Shown one piece after another: positions 27,574 through 37,531 of a stretch of 64,000 bases of DNA. The notes under the pieces were generated by a model, which made no database searches, had not been told where the DNA came from, and saw only the letters and a program-made list of their open reading frames with translations. The DNA comes from Phocaeicola barnesiae DSM 18169 = JCM 13652 (GTDB lineage Bacteria > Bacteroidota > Bacteroidia > Bacteroidales > Bacteroidaceae), in the NCBI RefSeq assembly GCF_000374585.1, contig NZ_KB894660.1, positions 1 to 64,000 of the forward strand, read 5' to 3'. Position 1 is the first letter of the stretch. The number at the start of each line of letters is the position of its first letter. The position numbers and the translations under genes were made by a program.

Positions 27574-29871
27574 TCAGATTGTATGTTCTGTCAGCATTTC
27601 CGGGTGCCCCTCTTGAGGAACGTAATCTCCCTGGAAGAAACGGCTGGCACGTAGCAGGTGACGCCAGATGCTTACTAATTCCTGGGTTTCCTGTAAGATG
27701 TTCAGATAAACCATGGATACTTTCAGGCGGTTGCTGTCACTTTCCTGCATCCGGTTCATCTGCTGTTTACGTAAGGCAGAGATGGTATTCTTCAGCTCAT
27801 CGCCTTTCTTCAGGATATCGTCGGCATCGTCGTATGTATTGTTTTCGATGGCAGACTGGGTACGTTCCATCAGTTTGCACAGTTCCTGACGGACACCCTG
27901 CAGTTCGGCAATGCGTTCCGGAGTCAGCGGATTGAAGTTGTTGTCCACATGTTCCTTGCATGGTTCACCGATACGTTTCAGGCAGTATAGCATCTGTTCG
28001 CAACTGTTACTGCCCAGGTGGAACCAGGTATTCTTTTCGATAGCGGTTGTGATAGGTATTCTGCGCAGACCCAGAATCTCTTTCCGGCGGCGTTTCTTCA
28101 ACATCTTCCGCTGGTCATCGGTAGCATTAACAGCTTTACGCAGACTCTTCAGGTCTTCGTTGATGAATCCATCGGTTATCTGGATATAGGCTTTTTCAGT
28201 GAATCCGATGTAGCTGGTGAGTGTTTCCTTTACGTGCTGGCGCAGGAGTGAAAGCACTTCGTTCTTGTCCTTGCTGCTCATCATGCGCTTGAAAATGTCA
28301 TCTTGACCTTCAGCCTGTTCTTTCTGTTTGTATTTGATGTTGCTGCGAATCAGCAGGAATACGGCTACTCCGATGAAGATGACCATACCGACAAAGCTGG
28401 TGTAGAACATGATGAACGTTACGAGGGCACATACGATGAAGGCTACGAAAGCGGTGATGAACCATCCGCCGATGACTGAAAGCATACCGGTGATACGGTA
28501 TACGGCGCTTTCACGTGTCCAGGCACGGTCGGCCAATGAACTACCCATGGCAACGATGAAGGTTACGTAAGTGGTGGAAAGCGGCAGCTTCATGGTGGTA
28601 CCGATAATAATCAGCAGGCCGGAGAGTACCAGGTTGACGGAAGCACGTACCAGGTCGAAGGCAGCTCCGTTCTCCAGGATGATTTCGTCTTTATTGAAGC
28701 GGCTGTCAATCCATCGGCGTACACCGGCCGGAATGACCTTGACCAGAAATTCGTTGATGGAAGTGGCTCTACGTACGATGGTACGGGCCAGTGCGGATGA
28801 ACCGAACATTTCGTCGCCTTCTTCCTGGCGGGCCAGGTCGACAGAAGTCTTGATAACGTTCTTGGCCTTTTTCGATGTAGCCAGTGCGTATACCATGATG
28901 ATACCCGAAAGGAAGAGGAAGATGGCCGGTGTCTTGGCCGATGACATCAGTGAACTCATCATGAAGTGATGGATGTCTGTTCCATTGGAGTTGGCCACGT
29001 AGTCGGTATAGGCAGAGAAGCCGGCCAAAGGGACACCGATGAAGTTCACCAGGTCGTTACCGGCAAATGCCAGGGCCAGTGAGAAGGTTCCCAGCAGGAC
29101 AATAATCTTGAATACATTGATTTTACACCAGTGGAGAATCTGCATCAGTACAGTGAACCCGATGAAGCAGGCGGTCATCAGTAGGGTTGTGTTCTCTTCA
29201 ATCCAACCTTTGGAAGCGTCGGTCATGAACGGAGCGCTTTTCAGACCTTTAATCAGAATAAAGTATAGTAGCGAGGTAACGGCGATTCCTCCGAAGATAC
29301 CGATGGTCCATGACAGGTGTTTCTTGTAGTTGAATCCGAAGATGATACGGGAGATGTATTGCACGAACGTGCCGACAATGAACGCAATGGCGACAGAAAG
29401 GAAGATACCCATGATGACGGAGAGCGCTTTTTCCGTATTCATCATATCGCCCAACGTGAGAAGACCGGTCTCGTCGCCCATGATTTTCAGCAAAGCCAGG
29501 ATAAATGTTCCTCCTAACAGCTCGAATACCATGGATACGGTGGTTGAAGTCGGTAGCCCTAATGTATTGAAGACATCGAGCAGGACGACGTCGGTCACCA
29601 TGACAGCCAGTAAGATACACATGATTTCATAAAAACTGAAATTGACCGGTTGGAAGATGCCGTGACGGGCGATATCCATCATACCGTTACTTAGGATGGC
29701 TCCGGCAAAGACCCCGATGGCAGCCACGATGGTAATGGTCTTGAAGTTGGCTACCTTGGCTCCGACAGCGGAGTTCATGAAGTTCACTGCGTCGTTACTG
29801 ACGCCCACCAGCAGGTCGAACACTGCCAGCATAAACAGGAATATGACAATCCCCAGATAAATTGTTTCCAT
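27574..29871 (-). CDS. PiT-family inorganic phosphate transporter with C-terminal PhoU-like domain
   Basis: Low-affinity phosphate permease. 765 residues from ATG 29871: PiT signature halves VGVSNDAVNFMNSAVGAK (near 19-36) and AGNDLVNFIG (near 260), about 10-12 membrane helices, then a cytoplasmic helical region (about 540-765) resembling PhoU/DUF47 that probably regulates transport. An in-frame ATG lies upstream at 30030, but the promoter at 29903-29896 is inside that extension, so 29871 is the real start. Monocistronic. Confidence 0.88.
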   Translation of the reverse strand: METIYLGIVIFLFMLAVFDLLVGVSNDAVNFMNSAVGAKVANFKTITIVAAIGVFAGAILSNGMMDIARHGIFQPVNFSFYEIMCILLAVMVTDVVLLDVFNTLGLPTSTTVSMVFELLGGTFILALLKIMGDETGLLTLGDMMNTEKALSVIMGIFLSVAIAFIVGTFVQYISRIIFGFNYKKHLSWTIGIFGGIAVTSLLYFILIKGLKSAPFMTDASKGWIEENTTLLMTACFIGFTVLMQILHWCKINVFKIIVLLGTFSLALAFAGNDLVNFIGVPLAGFSAYTDYVANSNGTDIHHFMMSSLMSSAKTPAIFLFLSGIIMVYALATSKKAKNVIKTSVDLARQEEGDEMFGSSALARTIVRRATSINEFLVKVIPAGVRRWIDSRFNKDEIILENGAAFDLVRASVNLVLSGLLIIIGTTMKLPLSTTYVTFIVAMGSSLADRAWTRESAVYRITGMLSVIGGWFITAFVAFIVCALVTFIMFYTSFVGMVIFIGVAVFLLIRSNIKYKQKEQAEGQDDIFKRMMSSKDKNEVLSLLRQHVKETLTSYIGFTEKAYIQITDGFINEDLKSLRKAVNATDDQRKMLKKRRRKEILGLRRIPITTAIEKNTWFHLGSNSCEQMLYCLKRIGEPCKEHVDNNFNPLTPERIAELQGVRQELCKLMERTQSAIENNTYDDADDILKKGDELKNTISALRKQQMNRMQESDSNRLKVSMVYLNILQETQELVSIWRHLLRASRFFQGDYVPQEGHPEMLTEHTI

Positions 29872-29894
29872 ACTTGTACTCTCTGATTTTTGCC

Positions 29895-29903
29895 GCAAAA
29901 ATA
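29895..29903 (-). promoter_or_regulatory. -7 element for the phosphate transporter
   Basis: TATTTTTGC on the reverse strand, 24 bases before ATG 29871; it rules out the longer reading frame start. Confidence 0.6.
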
Positions 29904-30074
29904 GGAGTCTCATGTTATAGGAAAAAGACATATATGTTACATTTCTGTTACAAAACGGGGCCGGAAGGAAAAGGGGGTGTCCGGTGGCAAGGTAAAATTT
30001 ATGTGAGAAACTGGTTTTCCAAAATTGCAAGATATTTTCACGTAAATATCACCTATTTATCAACTGAAAATTTG

Positions 30075-30083
30075 TAAATTTGC
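30075..30083 (+). promoter_or_regulatory. -7 element for purH
   Basis: TAAATTTGC at 30075-30083 places the transcript start near 30088, after the in-frame ATG at 30080, so translation must begin at ATG 30107. Confidence 0.65.
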
Positions 30084-30106
30084 ACCCAAATCTAAAATCT
30101 ATAGTA

Positions 30107-31630
30107 ATGTCAGAGTCAAAGAGAATCAAAACCGCGTTGATTTCGGTTTATCACAAGGATGGTTTGGATGCAATACTTGCCAAACTGCACACAGAAGGAG
30201 TTGAATTCCTGTCTACAGGTGGAACCCGTCATTTCATCGAATCGTTGGGTTATCCGTGTAAAGCAGTAGAAGATCTTACTACTTATCCTTCCATTTTAGG
30301 GGGACGTGTAAAGACATTACATCCGAAAATCTTTGGAGGTATTCTGTGCCGTCGCGAACTGGAAGAAGACCAGAAGCAGATTGCCCAGTACGAGATTCCG
30401 GAAATCGACCTGGTTATCGTTGACCTTTATCCGTTTGAAGATACTGTTGCTTCGGGTGCCGAAGAACAAGCTATTATAGAAAAAATCGATATCGGTGGTA
30501 TCTCACTGATTCGTGCCGCTGCCAAGAACTTTAACGATGTGGTGATTGTGGCCAGCAAACACCAGTACAAACCGTTCTTGGACATCCTGAATGAAAAGGG
30601 TGCCGTAACTACCCGTGACGAAAGACGCTGGTTCGCACGCGAAGCTTTCGCTGTTTCTTCTCACTACGATTCAGCCATCTGGGGCTATTTCGACGGAGGA
30701 GAAGGTACTGCTTTCCGCTGTGCAGTAGAAGACGGACACCCGTTGCGCTATGGTGAAAATCCTCATCAGAAAGGTACTTTCTACGGTAAGCTGGAAGAAA
30801 TGTTCGAACAGGTACATGGAAAGGAGATTTCTTACAACAACCTGCTGGACATTAATGCAGCTGTCGATTTGATTGAGGAATTTGATGAAACTACCTTCGC
30901 TATCCTGAAGCACAACAATGCCTGTGGATTGGCTTCACGTGCCACTGTACTCGAAGCCTGGAAAGACGCTTTGGCCGGCGACCCGGTTTCTGCGTTCGGC
31001 GGTGTGCTGGTTACCAATGCGACTGTCGACCGGGCTACAGCCGAAGAAATCAACAAGATTTTCTTCGAAGTCATCATCGCTCCGGCATACGATGCCGATG
31101 CGTTGGAATTCCTGTCACAGAAGAAGAACCGCATCATCCTTATCCGTAAGGAAGGTAAGGGTAGCACTGTACAGTTCCGCTCGTTGCTGAATGGGGTATT
31201 GGTACAGGATAAGGATACTCGTATCGAAACTCGTAATGACCTGAAGCAGGTTTCAGAGAAAGCTGCTACAGATGCTGAAATAGAAGATTTGCTGTTTGCC
31301 AACAAGATTGTGAAGAACAGCAAGAGCAACGCTATCGTGCTGGCTAAAGGCAAGCAGCTGCTGGCTAGCGGTGTGGGACAGACTTCCCGCGTAGACGCGT
31401 TGAAACAAGCCATCGAGAAAGCTAAATCGTTTGGCTTCGACCTGCATGGAGCCGTTATGGCCAGTGACGCTTTCTTCCCGTTCCCTGATTGTGTGGAAAT
31501 TGCCGACAAGGAAGGTGTGAAGGCCGTTATCCAGCCGGGTGGTTCTGTAAAGGATGAGCTTACCTTCCAGTATTGCAACGAACATGGGGTGGCTATGGTT
31601 GTTACGGGAATCCGTCACTTTAAACATTGA
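30107..31630 (+). CDS. purH: Bifunctional AICAR formyltransferase / IMP cyclohydrolase
   Basis: Last two steps of purine synthesis. 507 residues: N-terminal MGS-like IMP cyclohydrolase (about 1-190, STGGTRHFIES, GGRVKTLHPKIFGGIL) and C-terminal AICAR transformylase (about 200-507, RYGENPHQKG, KHNNACG with the catalytic Lys-His, PGGSVKDE). Normal length. Start chosen from the promoter position. mreB begins 66 bases after the stop, across a GC-rich hairpin. Confidence 0.96.
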   Translation: MSESKRIKTALISVYHKDGLDAILAKLHTEGVEFLSTGGTRHFIESLGYPCKAVEDLTTYPSILGGRVKTLHPKIFGGILCRRELEEDQKQIAQYEIPEIDLVIVDLYPFEDTVASGAEEQAIIEKIDIGGISLIRAAAKNFNDVVIVASKHQYKPFLDILNEKGAVTTRDERRWFAREAFAVSSHYDSAIWGYFDGGEGTAFRCAVEDGHPLRYGENPHQKGTFYGKLEEMFEQVHGKEISYNNLLDINAAVDLIEEFDETTFAILKHNNACGLASRATVLEAWKDALAGDPVSAFGGVLVTNATVDRATAEEINKIFFEVIIAPAYDADALEFLSQKKNRIILIRKEGKGSTVQFRSLLNGVLVQDKDTRIETRNDLKQVSEKAATDAEIEDLLFANKIVKNSKSNAIVLAKGKQLLASGVGQTSRVDALKQAIEKAKSFGFDLHGAVMASDAFFPFPDCVEIADKEGVKAVIQPGGSVKDELTFQYCNEHGVAMVVTGIRHFKH

Positions 31631-31638
31631 TTCATTTT

Positions 31639-31665
31639 GCCGATAGCCGGAAGACGGCTGTCGGC
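31639..31665 (+). other. GC-rich hairpin between purH and mreB
   Basis: GCCGATAGCCG (31639-31649) and CGGCTGTCGGC (31655-31665) pair along 11 positions with one wobble. No T-run follows, so it may be a partial terminator or RNA stability element; no promoter was found between it and mreB. Confidence 0.5.
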
Positions 31666-31696
31666 GCTACTAAATTAGACAAAAAAGGAATAGGAA

Positions 31697-32719
31697 ATGG
31701 GATTATTCTCTTTTACGCAAGAAATAGCGATGGACCTTGGCACAGCCAATACCATTATTATAAGTAACGGCAAGATTGTGGTGGATGAGCCTTCTGTCGT
31801 TGCTCTCGACCGTCGGACCGACAAGATGATTGCCGTAGGCGAACGTGCCAAACTGATGTATGAAAAGGAAAACCCGAATATCCGTACGGTACGTCCGTTA
31901 CGTGATGGGGTGATTGCGGACTTCAATGCCTGCGAACAGATGATGCGTGGACTGATTAAGAAGGTGAACACCGGACGTCGTTTGTTCACTCCGTCATTGC
32001 GAATGGTTATCGGTGTACCTTCCGGTTCAACTGAAGTGGAATTGCGTGCTGTACGTGACAGTGCGGAACATGCCAACGGACGTGATGTCTATTTGATTTT
32101 CGAACCGATGGCTGCCGCTATCGGTATCGGTCTGGATGTAGAGGCTCCGGAAGGAAATATGATTGTAGATATAGGTGGAGGTTCTACCGAAATCGCCGTT
32201 ATCTCTTTGGGAGGTATCGTTTCGAACAATTCTATCCGTATCGCCGGTGACGATCTGACAGCTGATATTCAGGAATACATGAGCCGCCAGCACAATGTGA
32301 AGGTGAGTGAACGTATGGCTGAACGTATTAAAATACATGTAGGTGCCGCTTTGACTGATCTGGGTGACCAGGCTCCGGAAGATTACGTGGTGCGTGGTCC
32401 TAACCGTATTACGGCTCTGCCGATGGAAGTCCCTGTCTGCTATCAGGAAATTGCCCACTGTCTGGAGAAGAGTATCGCCAAGATTGAAACAGCTATCTTG
32501 AGCGCATTGGAAAATACGCCGCCTGAACTGTATGCCGATATCGTGACCAACGGTATCTATCTGACGGGTGGTGGTGCTTTGCTCCGTGGCCTGGACAAAC
32601 GTCTGACTGACAAGATGAACATTCCGTTCCATGTTGCTGACGAACCACTGTTGAGCGTAGCGAAGGGAACAGGTATCGCCTTGAAGAATGTAGACCGTTT
32701 TTCATTCTTGATGCGTTGA
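31697..32719 (+). CDS. mreB: Rod shape-determining protein MreB
   Basis: Bacterial actin that guides lateral wall synthesis. 340 residues with actin-fold nucleotide loops: MDLGTANTI near residues 12-20, VDIGGGSTEIAVISLGG near 158-174, and GIYLTGGGALLRGLD near 287-301. No signal peptide; cytoplasmic, membrane-bound filaments. AGGAATAGGAA before the ATG may help translation. First of mreB-mreC-mreD-PBP2-rodA. Confidence 0.96.
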   Translation: MGLFSFTQEIAMDLGTANTIIISNGKIVVDEPSVVALDRRTDKMIAVGERAKLMYEKENPNIRTVRPLRDGVIADFNACEQMMRGLIKKVNTGRRLFTPSLRMVIGVPSGSTEVELRAVRDSAEHANGRDVYLIFEPMAAAIGIGLDVEAPEGNMIVDIGGGSTEIAVISLGGIVSNNSIRIAGDDLTADIQEYMSRQHNVKVSERMAERIKIHVGAALTDLGDQAPEDYVVRGPNRITALPMEVPVCYQEIAHCLEKSIAKIETAILSALENTPPELYADIVTNGIYLTGGGALLRGLDKRLTDKMNIPFHVADEPLLSVAKGTGIALKNVDRFSFLMR

Positions 32720-32881
32720 AGTTAGTAGAGACCTTCTACTTGTATGAAATAACACATGAGGTTGAGACTGTATGGGTATCACACAGTTTCATCCTCACTG
32801 TTTGTTTATGGAGGTAATAGAAATCCGGGGAGCACAGACAGGAACTGTTTAACGCTCATTCCCGAAAACCAGTGTATTGAC

Positions 32882-33736
32882 GTGCGTAATCTCATTAATT
32901 TTATAATAAAATACGATTATTGGTTTCTGTTCGTTTTGTTGGAAATCGCTAGTTTCGTATTGTTGTTCCGTTTCAACAATTATCAGGGAAGCGTCTTCTT
33001 TTCTTCGGCCAATTATGTGTCCGGAGTGATTTATGAGACTTCTCACCAGGTAACCCAGTATTTCGGTTTGCGTGGTGTGAACGAAAGGCTGACTGCCCGT
33101 AATGTACAGTTGGAACTGGAAGTGGAGAATCTGTCGCGTCAGTTGGCTGAGTATGGAAAAGATACTATGGCCATTACCCGCTTGCGGAAGGAGGCACTTC
33201 AGAATTACCGGATTGTAGATGCACATGTGGTGAACAACAGCGTGACACAGGCCAATAATTTCATTACCCTCGATAAAGGGAGTGCTGACAGTATACAGCC
33301 TGAAATGGGGGTTGTCTGCGGGAACGGAATCGTGGGTATCGTGTATCTGACAGCTTCTCATCATTCCATTGTATTGCCTGTGCTTAATGCCAAGAGTAAT
33401 ATCAGCTGCAAAATCAAGCGGACTTCTTATTTCGGTATCTTGAAGTGGGACGGTAACTCCTCGCAGTATGCTTATCTTGAGGACTTGCCACGACATTCGG
33501 AGTTTGCTTTGGGTGATACAGTGGTGACCAGTGGACACAGTTCTGTCTTTCCGGTCGGGATTCCGGTCGGTACGGTCGATGATATGAGCGACAGTCATGA
33601 CGGACTTTCTTATCTGTTGAAGATTCGTCTGTTTACAGATTTTGCCCGTTTGAATGATGTGCAGGTCATCGCACCTCTTAATTACGGAGAACAAGCGGTG
33701 CTGGAGGATAGTGTGAAAGTTCTATTAAACAACTGA
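32882..33736 (+). CDS. mreC: Rod shape-determining protein MreC
   Basis: Periplasmic scaffold of the elongation complex. 284 residues if started at GTG 32882 (MRNLINFIIKYDYWF in Bacteroidetes homologs as I recall them); an ATG at 32756 would add 42 residues lacking membrane-protein character. One N-terminal membrane helix (about 10-28), a coiled coil (about 65-100, LTARNVQLELEVENLSRQLAEYG split over heptads) and the two beta barrels of the MreC core. Downstream mreD starts 7 bases after its stop. Confidence 0.88.
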   Translation: MRNLINFIIKYDYWFLFVLLEIASFVLLFRFNNYQGSVFFSSANYVSGVIYETSHQVTQYFGLRGVNERLTARNVQLELEVENLSRQLAEYGKDTMAITRLRKEALQNYRIVDAHVVNNSVTQANNFITLDKGSADSIQPEMGVVCGNGIVGIVYLTASHHSIVLPVLNAKSNISCKIKRTSYFGILKWDGNSSQYAYLEDLPRHSEFALGDTVVTSGHSSVFPVGIPVGTVDDMSDSHDGLSYLLKIRLFTDFARLNDVQVIAPLNYGEQAVLEDSVKVLLNN

Positions 33737-33743
33737 TGAGATT

Positions 33744-34241
33744 ATGATTTTCTTACAACGGATCAAATGGTTTGTCATTCTGCTCCTGGTGCAGGTGCTG
33801 GTGCTGAATCATGTACATATATATCAATATGCTACTCCCTTGCTTTATATCTATTTCATCTTGAAGCTTAATTCACAGGTGAACCGTAAAGTGCTGATGG
33901 GATGGGCTTTTGCCTTGGGACTAAGTATCGATATTTTCAGTAATACACCGGGTCTGAATGCGGCTGCTGCCACTTTCCTGGCATTTGTACGACCGCCATT
34001 GCTGTTTGCACAGACCCAACGTGACCCGACCGAGAATTTTGAACCGGGAATTGCCGTCATGGGCTTTTCGTCCTTTTTCAGGTATGCCTTGGTTTGTACG
34101 TTGCTGTTTTCCATCGTCCTGAATCTGCTGGATGCCTTTTCGTTTTTCAACGTGAAGACTTTGTTGATAAAAATGAGTACAGATGCGCTGGTTACCTTGG
34201 TGTGCATTCTGTGTCTGGATGCTATGAGGAGGAAGAAATAG
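33744..34241 (+). CDS. mreD: Rod shape-determining protein MreD
   Basis: Small integral membrane partner of MreC. 165 residues with about five hydrophobic helices and a basic end (MRRKK). Called from hydrophobic pattern, length and place between mreC and the PBP2 gene, since sequence signatures in MreD are weak. Its TAG shares one base with the GTG start of the next gene. Confidence 0.85.
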   Translation: MIFLQRIKWFVILLLVQVLVLNHVHIYQYATPLLYIYFILKLNSQVNRKVLMGWAFALGLSIDIFSNTPGLNAAAATFLAFVRPPLLFAQTQRDPTENFEPGIAVMGFSSFFRYALVCTLLFSIVLNLLDAFSFFNVKTLLIKMSTDALVTLVCILCLDAMRRKK

Positions 34242-36091
34242 TGGAGCATAATTACGACCTTGAGAAACGGAAATATGTGATTGCCGGTGCGGTGGTGTGT
34301 ATCGTACTGGTCTATTTGTTGCGTCTGCTTTCTTTACAAATCATGAGTGAAGACTACAAGAAGAATGCTGACAGTAACGCTTTCCTGAAGAAAATCCAGT
34401 ATCCGAGTCGTGGAATCATCTATGACCGGAACGGAGAGCTGCTGGTTTATAACCAGCCTGCTTATGACATTACCATTGTCATGAAAGAAGTGACGCAGCT
34501 CGATACGATGGACTTGTGCCGGACATTGAAGATTACTCCTGACTATTTGCGCAGACGTTTGGCCGAAATCAAGGACCGTCGGCTGAATCCTGGATATTCT
34601 CCGTATACCAATCAGATTTTCCTGTCACAACTGTCCAGTGAGGATTGCGGGGTCTTTCAGGAAAAACTGTTCAAGTTCCCTGGCTTTTATATCCAACGTC
34701 GTACGGTCCGGCAGTATAACCATTCGTCGGGTGCTCATATCTTGGGCGATGTGGCCGAAGTGTCGAAATCCGATATCGAGAATGATGATTACTACATAGC
34801 CGGCGACTTTATCGGGAAGTTGGGAGTGGAGCGTTCGTACGAGAAGCAGCTCCGTGGTGAGAAGGGAGTAGAGATTCTGCTGCGTGATGCCCGTGGACGT
34901 ATTCAGGGGAAATACATGAACGGTAAGTTTGATAAGGCTTCTGTTCCTGGCAAAGACTTGAAATTGAGTCTGGATATCAACCTGCAACAGTTGGGCGAAC
35001 GTCTGCTGGAAGGAAAAATCGGCAGCATCGTGGCCATAGAGCCTTCTACGGGAGAGGTGCTTTGTCTGGTTTCTTCGCCTACTTATGACCCGCATCTGAT
35101 GATAGGGCGTGACCGTGGTAAGAATCATCTGGCATTGGCTCGTGACCCGTGGAAACCCTTGCTGAACCGTGCTATCATGGGTGCCTACCCCCCGGGCTCT
35201 ACTTTTAAGACTACTCAAGCGCTTACTTTCCTGCAGGAAGGAGTCATTACTACGAGTACCCCTTTCCCTTGTTCTCATGGATTCGTTTTCCGTGGTTTGC
35301 GTGTAGGATGTCACGCACACGGTTCTCCGTTACCGTTGATTCCTGCTATAGCTACCTCGTGTAACGGTTATTTCTGTTGGGGATTGTATTATATGATCGG
35401 ATCTCGTCAGAAATACGGTACAGTACAGAAGGCGATGGATACCTGGAGGGACTATATGGTTTCCATGGGTTTCGGTTATCCGTTGGGTATCGATCTTCCG
35501 GGTGAGAAACGCGGAATGATTCCGAACTCCAAATATTATGATAAGGCTTATCGGGGTTCATGGAACGGACTGACCATCATCAGTATCGCTATCGGTCAGG
35601 GAGAAGTAACTGCTACTCCTTTGCAGATTGCCAATCTGGGAGCCACCATCGCTAACCGGGGATATTACGTAACACCGCACGTGGTAAAGGAAGTATCCGG
35701 TGAGCCTCTAGATACTGTTTATTCGCAGCGGCATTATACGATGGTAGACAAGGTCCATTACGAAGAAGTGGTACAAGGAATGCGTTCGGCCGTATTGGGA
35801 GGAACTTGCCGTATGGCCAATCTGCCGGACATTGAGGTATGCGGTAAAACAGGTACGGCGCAGAACCGTGGAAAAGACCATTCGGCCTTCATGGGATTCG
35901 CTCCGATGAATGACCCGAAAATTGCCATAGCCGTATACGTAGAGAACGGTGGATGGGGAGCTACGTATGGAGTACCTATCGGCCGGTTGATGATTGAGCA
36001 ATACCTGAAAGGAAAATTGTCGCCTGAAGATGAAGAGATGGCGACGGAAATACAAAACCGTAGAATTGATTATGGGTTACAGGAAAGATAG
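34241..36091 (+). CDS. mrdA: Penicillin-binding protein 2 (elongation transpeptidase)
   Basis: Cross-links peptidoglycan during elongation. 616 residues from GTG 34241, which overlaps the mreD TAG by one base and has AGGAGG at 34227-34232; an in-frame upstream ATG inside mreD is rejected. N-terminal membrane helix (12-34), dimerisation domain, then transpeptidase with Ser320-Thr-Phe-Lys323, Ser373-Cys-Asn375 and Lys536-Thr-Gly538. Four Cys lie in 344-382 (CSHGF, VGCHAHG, SCNGYFCW), more than usual. rodA overlaps its 3' end by 20 bases. Confidence 0.94.
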   Translation: MEHNYDLEKRKYVIAGAVVCIVLVYLLRLLSLQIMSEDYKKNADSNAFLKKIQYPSRGIIYDRNGELLVYNQPAYDITIVMKEVTQLDTMDLCRTLKITPDYLRRRLAEIKDRRLNPGYSPYTNQIFLSQLSSEDCGVFQEKLFKFPGFYIQRRTVRQYNHSSGAHILGDVAEVSKSDIENDDYYIAGDFIGKLGVERSYEKQLRGEKGVEILLRDARGRIQGKYMNGKFDKASVPGKDLKLSLDINLQQLGERLLEGKIGSIVAIEPSTGEVLCLVSSPTYDPHLMIGRDRGKNHLALARDPWKPLLNRAIMGAYPPGSTFKTTQALTFLQEGVITTSTPFPCSHGFVFRGLRVGCHAHGSPLPLIPAIATSCNGYFCWGLYYMIGSRQKYGTVQKAMDTWRDYMVSMGFGYPLGIDLPGEKRGMIPNSKYYDKAYRGSWNGLTIISIAIGQGEVTATPLQIANLGATIANRGYYVTPHVVKEVSGEPLDTVYSQRHYTMVDKVHYEEVVQGMRSAVLGGTCRMANLPDIEVCGKTGTAQNRGKDHSAFMGFAPMNDPKIAIAVYVENGGWGATYGVPIGRLMIEQYLKGKLSPEDEEMATEIQNRRIDYGLQER

Positions 36092-37526
36092 TATTTGGAA
36101 GGCAGTCGACTGGTGGACCATCGGTCTGTATCTGATATTGCTGGTCTGTGGATGGTTCAGTGTGTGTGGAGCCAGCTATGATTATGGGGAACCTAATTTT
36201 CTGGACTTCGGGACCCGTGCCGGAAAGCAGCTGATGTGGATGGGCTGTTCCTTGTGCTTGGGATTTGTCTTGCTGATGCTGGAAGATAAATTCTACGATA
36301 CGTATGCTTACCTGATTTACGGTATCTTGTTATTGTTACTGTTTGGTACCATTTTTAATCCGCACGAAATCAAGGGTTCCCGATCCTGGATTGTTCTCGG
36401 TCCAGTCAGCTTGCAGCCGGCTGAATTTGCCAAGTTCGCTACGGCTTTGGCTTTGGCCAAGTTTATGGGGGAGTATACGTTCTCGATGAAACGGAAGAAG
36501 CACATGTTGGCAGCCTTGGGGATTATTCTCTTGCCGATGGTGTTGATTGTTCTTCAGAAGGAGACCGGTTCCGCATTGGTTTATCTGTCATTCTTTTTGG
36601 TACTTTACCGGGAAGGAATGACCGGTTCCATTTTGTTCGCGGGGATTTGTGCGGTTGTGTATTTCATCGTAGGCGTGCGTTTCAGTGCAGATTTGATGCC
36701 GGATGAGACGACCCCTTGGGGAGCTTTTTCTGTATGGGGATTGATTGTATTGCTGTCTGGCTTACTGTTCTATTCTTATGCTAAGTTGCATCGTCGTTTT
36801 GCCTGTTACATCCTGGGAGTCAGTGGCGGAGTTATTCTGCTGGCGGTCTTGTTTTCATGCTATGTCATTCCTTTTAATGTCGTAATTGTGGAAATGGTAC
36901 TGGCGGCAGCCATTGTACTTTACCTGCTTTATCTGTATTACAGGGAACGTTTGGCCAATTATATGTATATTTTGGTCTTTACGGTTGGTTCTGCTGTATT
37001 TTTTTATTCGATAGACTATGTATTCAATAACGTCCTGGAGGCTCATCAGAAAATCCGTATTGAGGTTTTGTTGGGGATAACAGACGACCCTGCGGGTGCC
37101 GGTTATAATGTGAATCAAAGTAAGATTGCCATTGGCTCCGGTGGATTTTGGGGTAAAGGTTTCCTGAACGGTACTCAAACAAAGTTGAAATATGTACCGG
37201 AGCAGGATACAGACTTCATCTTCTGTACAGTGGGTGAAGAGCAGGGATTTTTCGGCTCTGCGCTTGTTTTGCTGTTATTTACTGCTTTTATTTTACGTTT
37301 GATGGTATTGTCGGAGCGGCAGACTTCCCGTTTCGGCCGAGTCTATGGGTATTGTGTATTGAGTATTTTCTTTTTCCACCTGTTCATCAATATCGGTATG
37401 GTGTTGGGGGTAACTCCGGTTATCGGTATACCCTTACCGTTCTTCAGTTACGGCGGTTCGTCTCTGTGGGGATTTACAATCTTGTTGTTTGTTTTCCTGA
37501 GGATCGATGCCGGTCGTGACCGTTGA
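36072..37526 (+). CDS. rodA: Peptidoglycan glycosyltransferase RodA
   Basis: SEDS-family glycan polymerase working with PBP2. 484 residues with about ten or more membrane helices; family marks are GSRSWI (near 105), QPAEFAK (near 118), QKETGSAL (near 160) and PLPFFSYGGSS (near 455). An earlier in-frame ATG (36030) lies deep in the PBP2 gene; 36072 gives the usual N-terminus. Last of the shape operon and convergent with gldH, only 5 bases apart. Confidence 0.94.
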   Translation: MGYRKDSIWKAVDWWTIGLYLILLVCGWFSVCGASYDYGEPNFLDFGTRAGKQLMWMGCSLCLGFVLLMLEDKFYDTYAYLIYGILLLLLFGTIFNPHEIKGSRSWIVLGPVSLQPAEFAKFATALALAKFMGEYTFSMKRKKHMLAALGIILLPMVLIVLQKETGSALVYLSFFLVLYREGMTGSILFAGICAVVYFIVGVRFSADLMPDETTPWGAFSVWGLIVLLSGLLFYSYAKLHRRFACYILGVSGGVILLAVLFSCYVIPFNVVIVEMVLAAAIVLYLLYLYYRERLANYMYILVFTVGSAVFFYSIDYVFNNVLEAHQKIRIEVLLGITDDPAGAGYNVNQSKIAIGSGGFWGKGFLNGTQTKLKYVPEQDTDFIFCTVGEEQGFFGSALVLLLFTAFILRLMVLSERQTSRFGRVYGYCVLSIFFFHLFINIGMVLGVTPVIGIPLPFFSYGGSSLWGFTILLFVFLRIDAGRDR

Positions 37527-37531
37527 TGGAA

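Noticed and set aside
30080-30106. Earlier ATG for purH
   Set aside because: It overlaps the -7 element, so the transcript would begin after it.
32756-32881. 42-codon extension of mreC from ATG 32756
   Set aside because: The added residues do not look like an MreC N-terminus and the usual RNLINFII start follows at GTG 32882.
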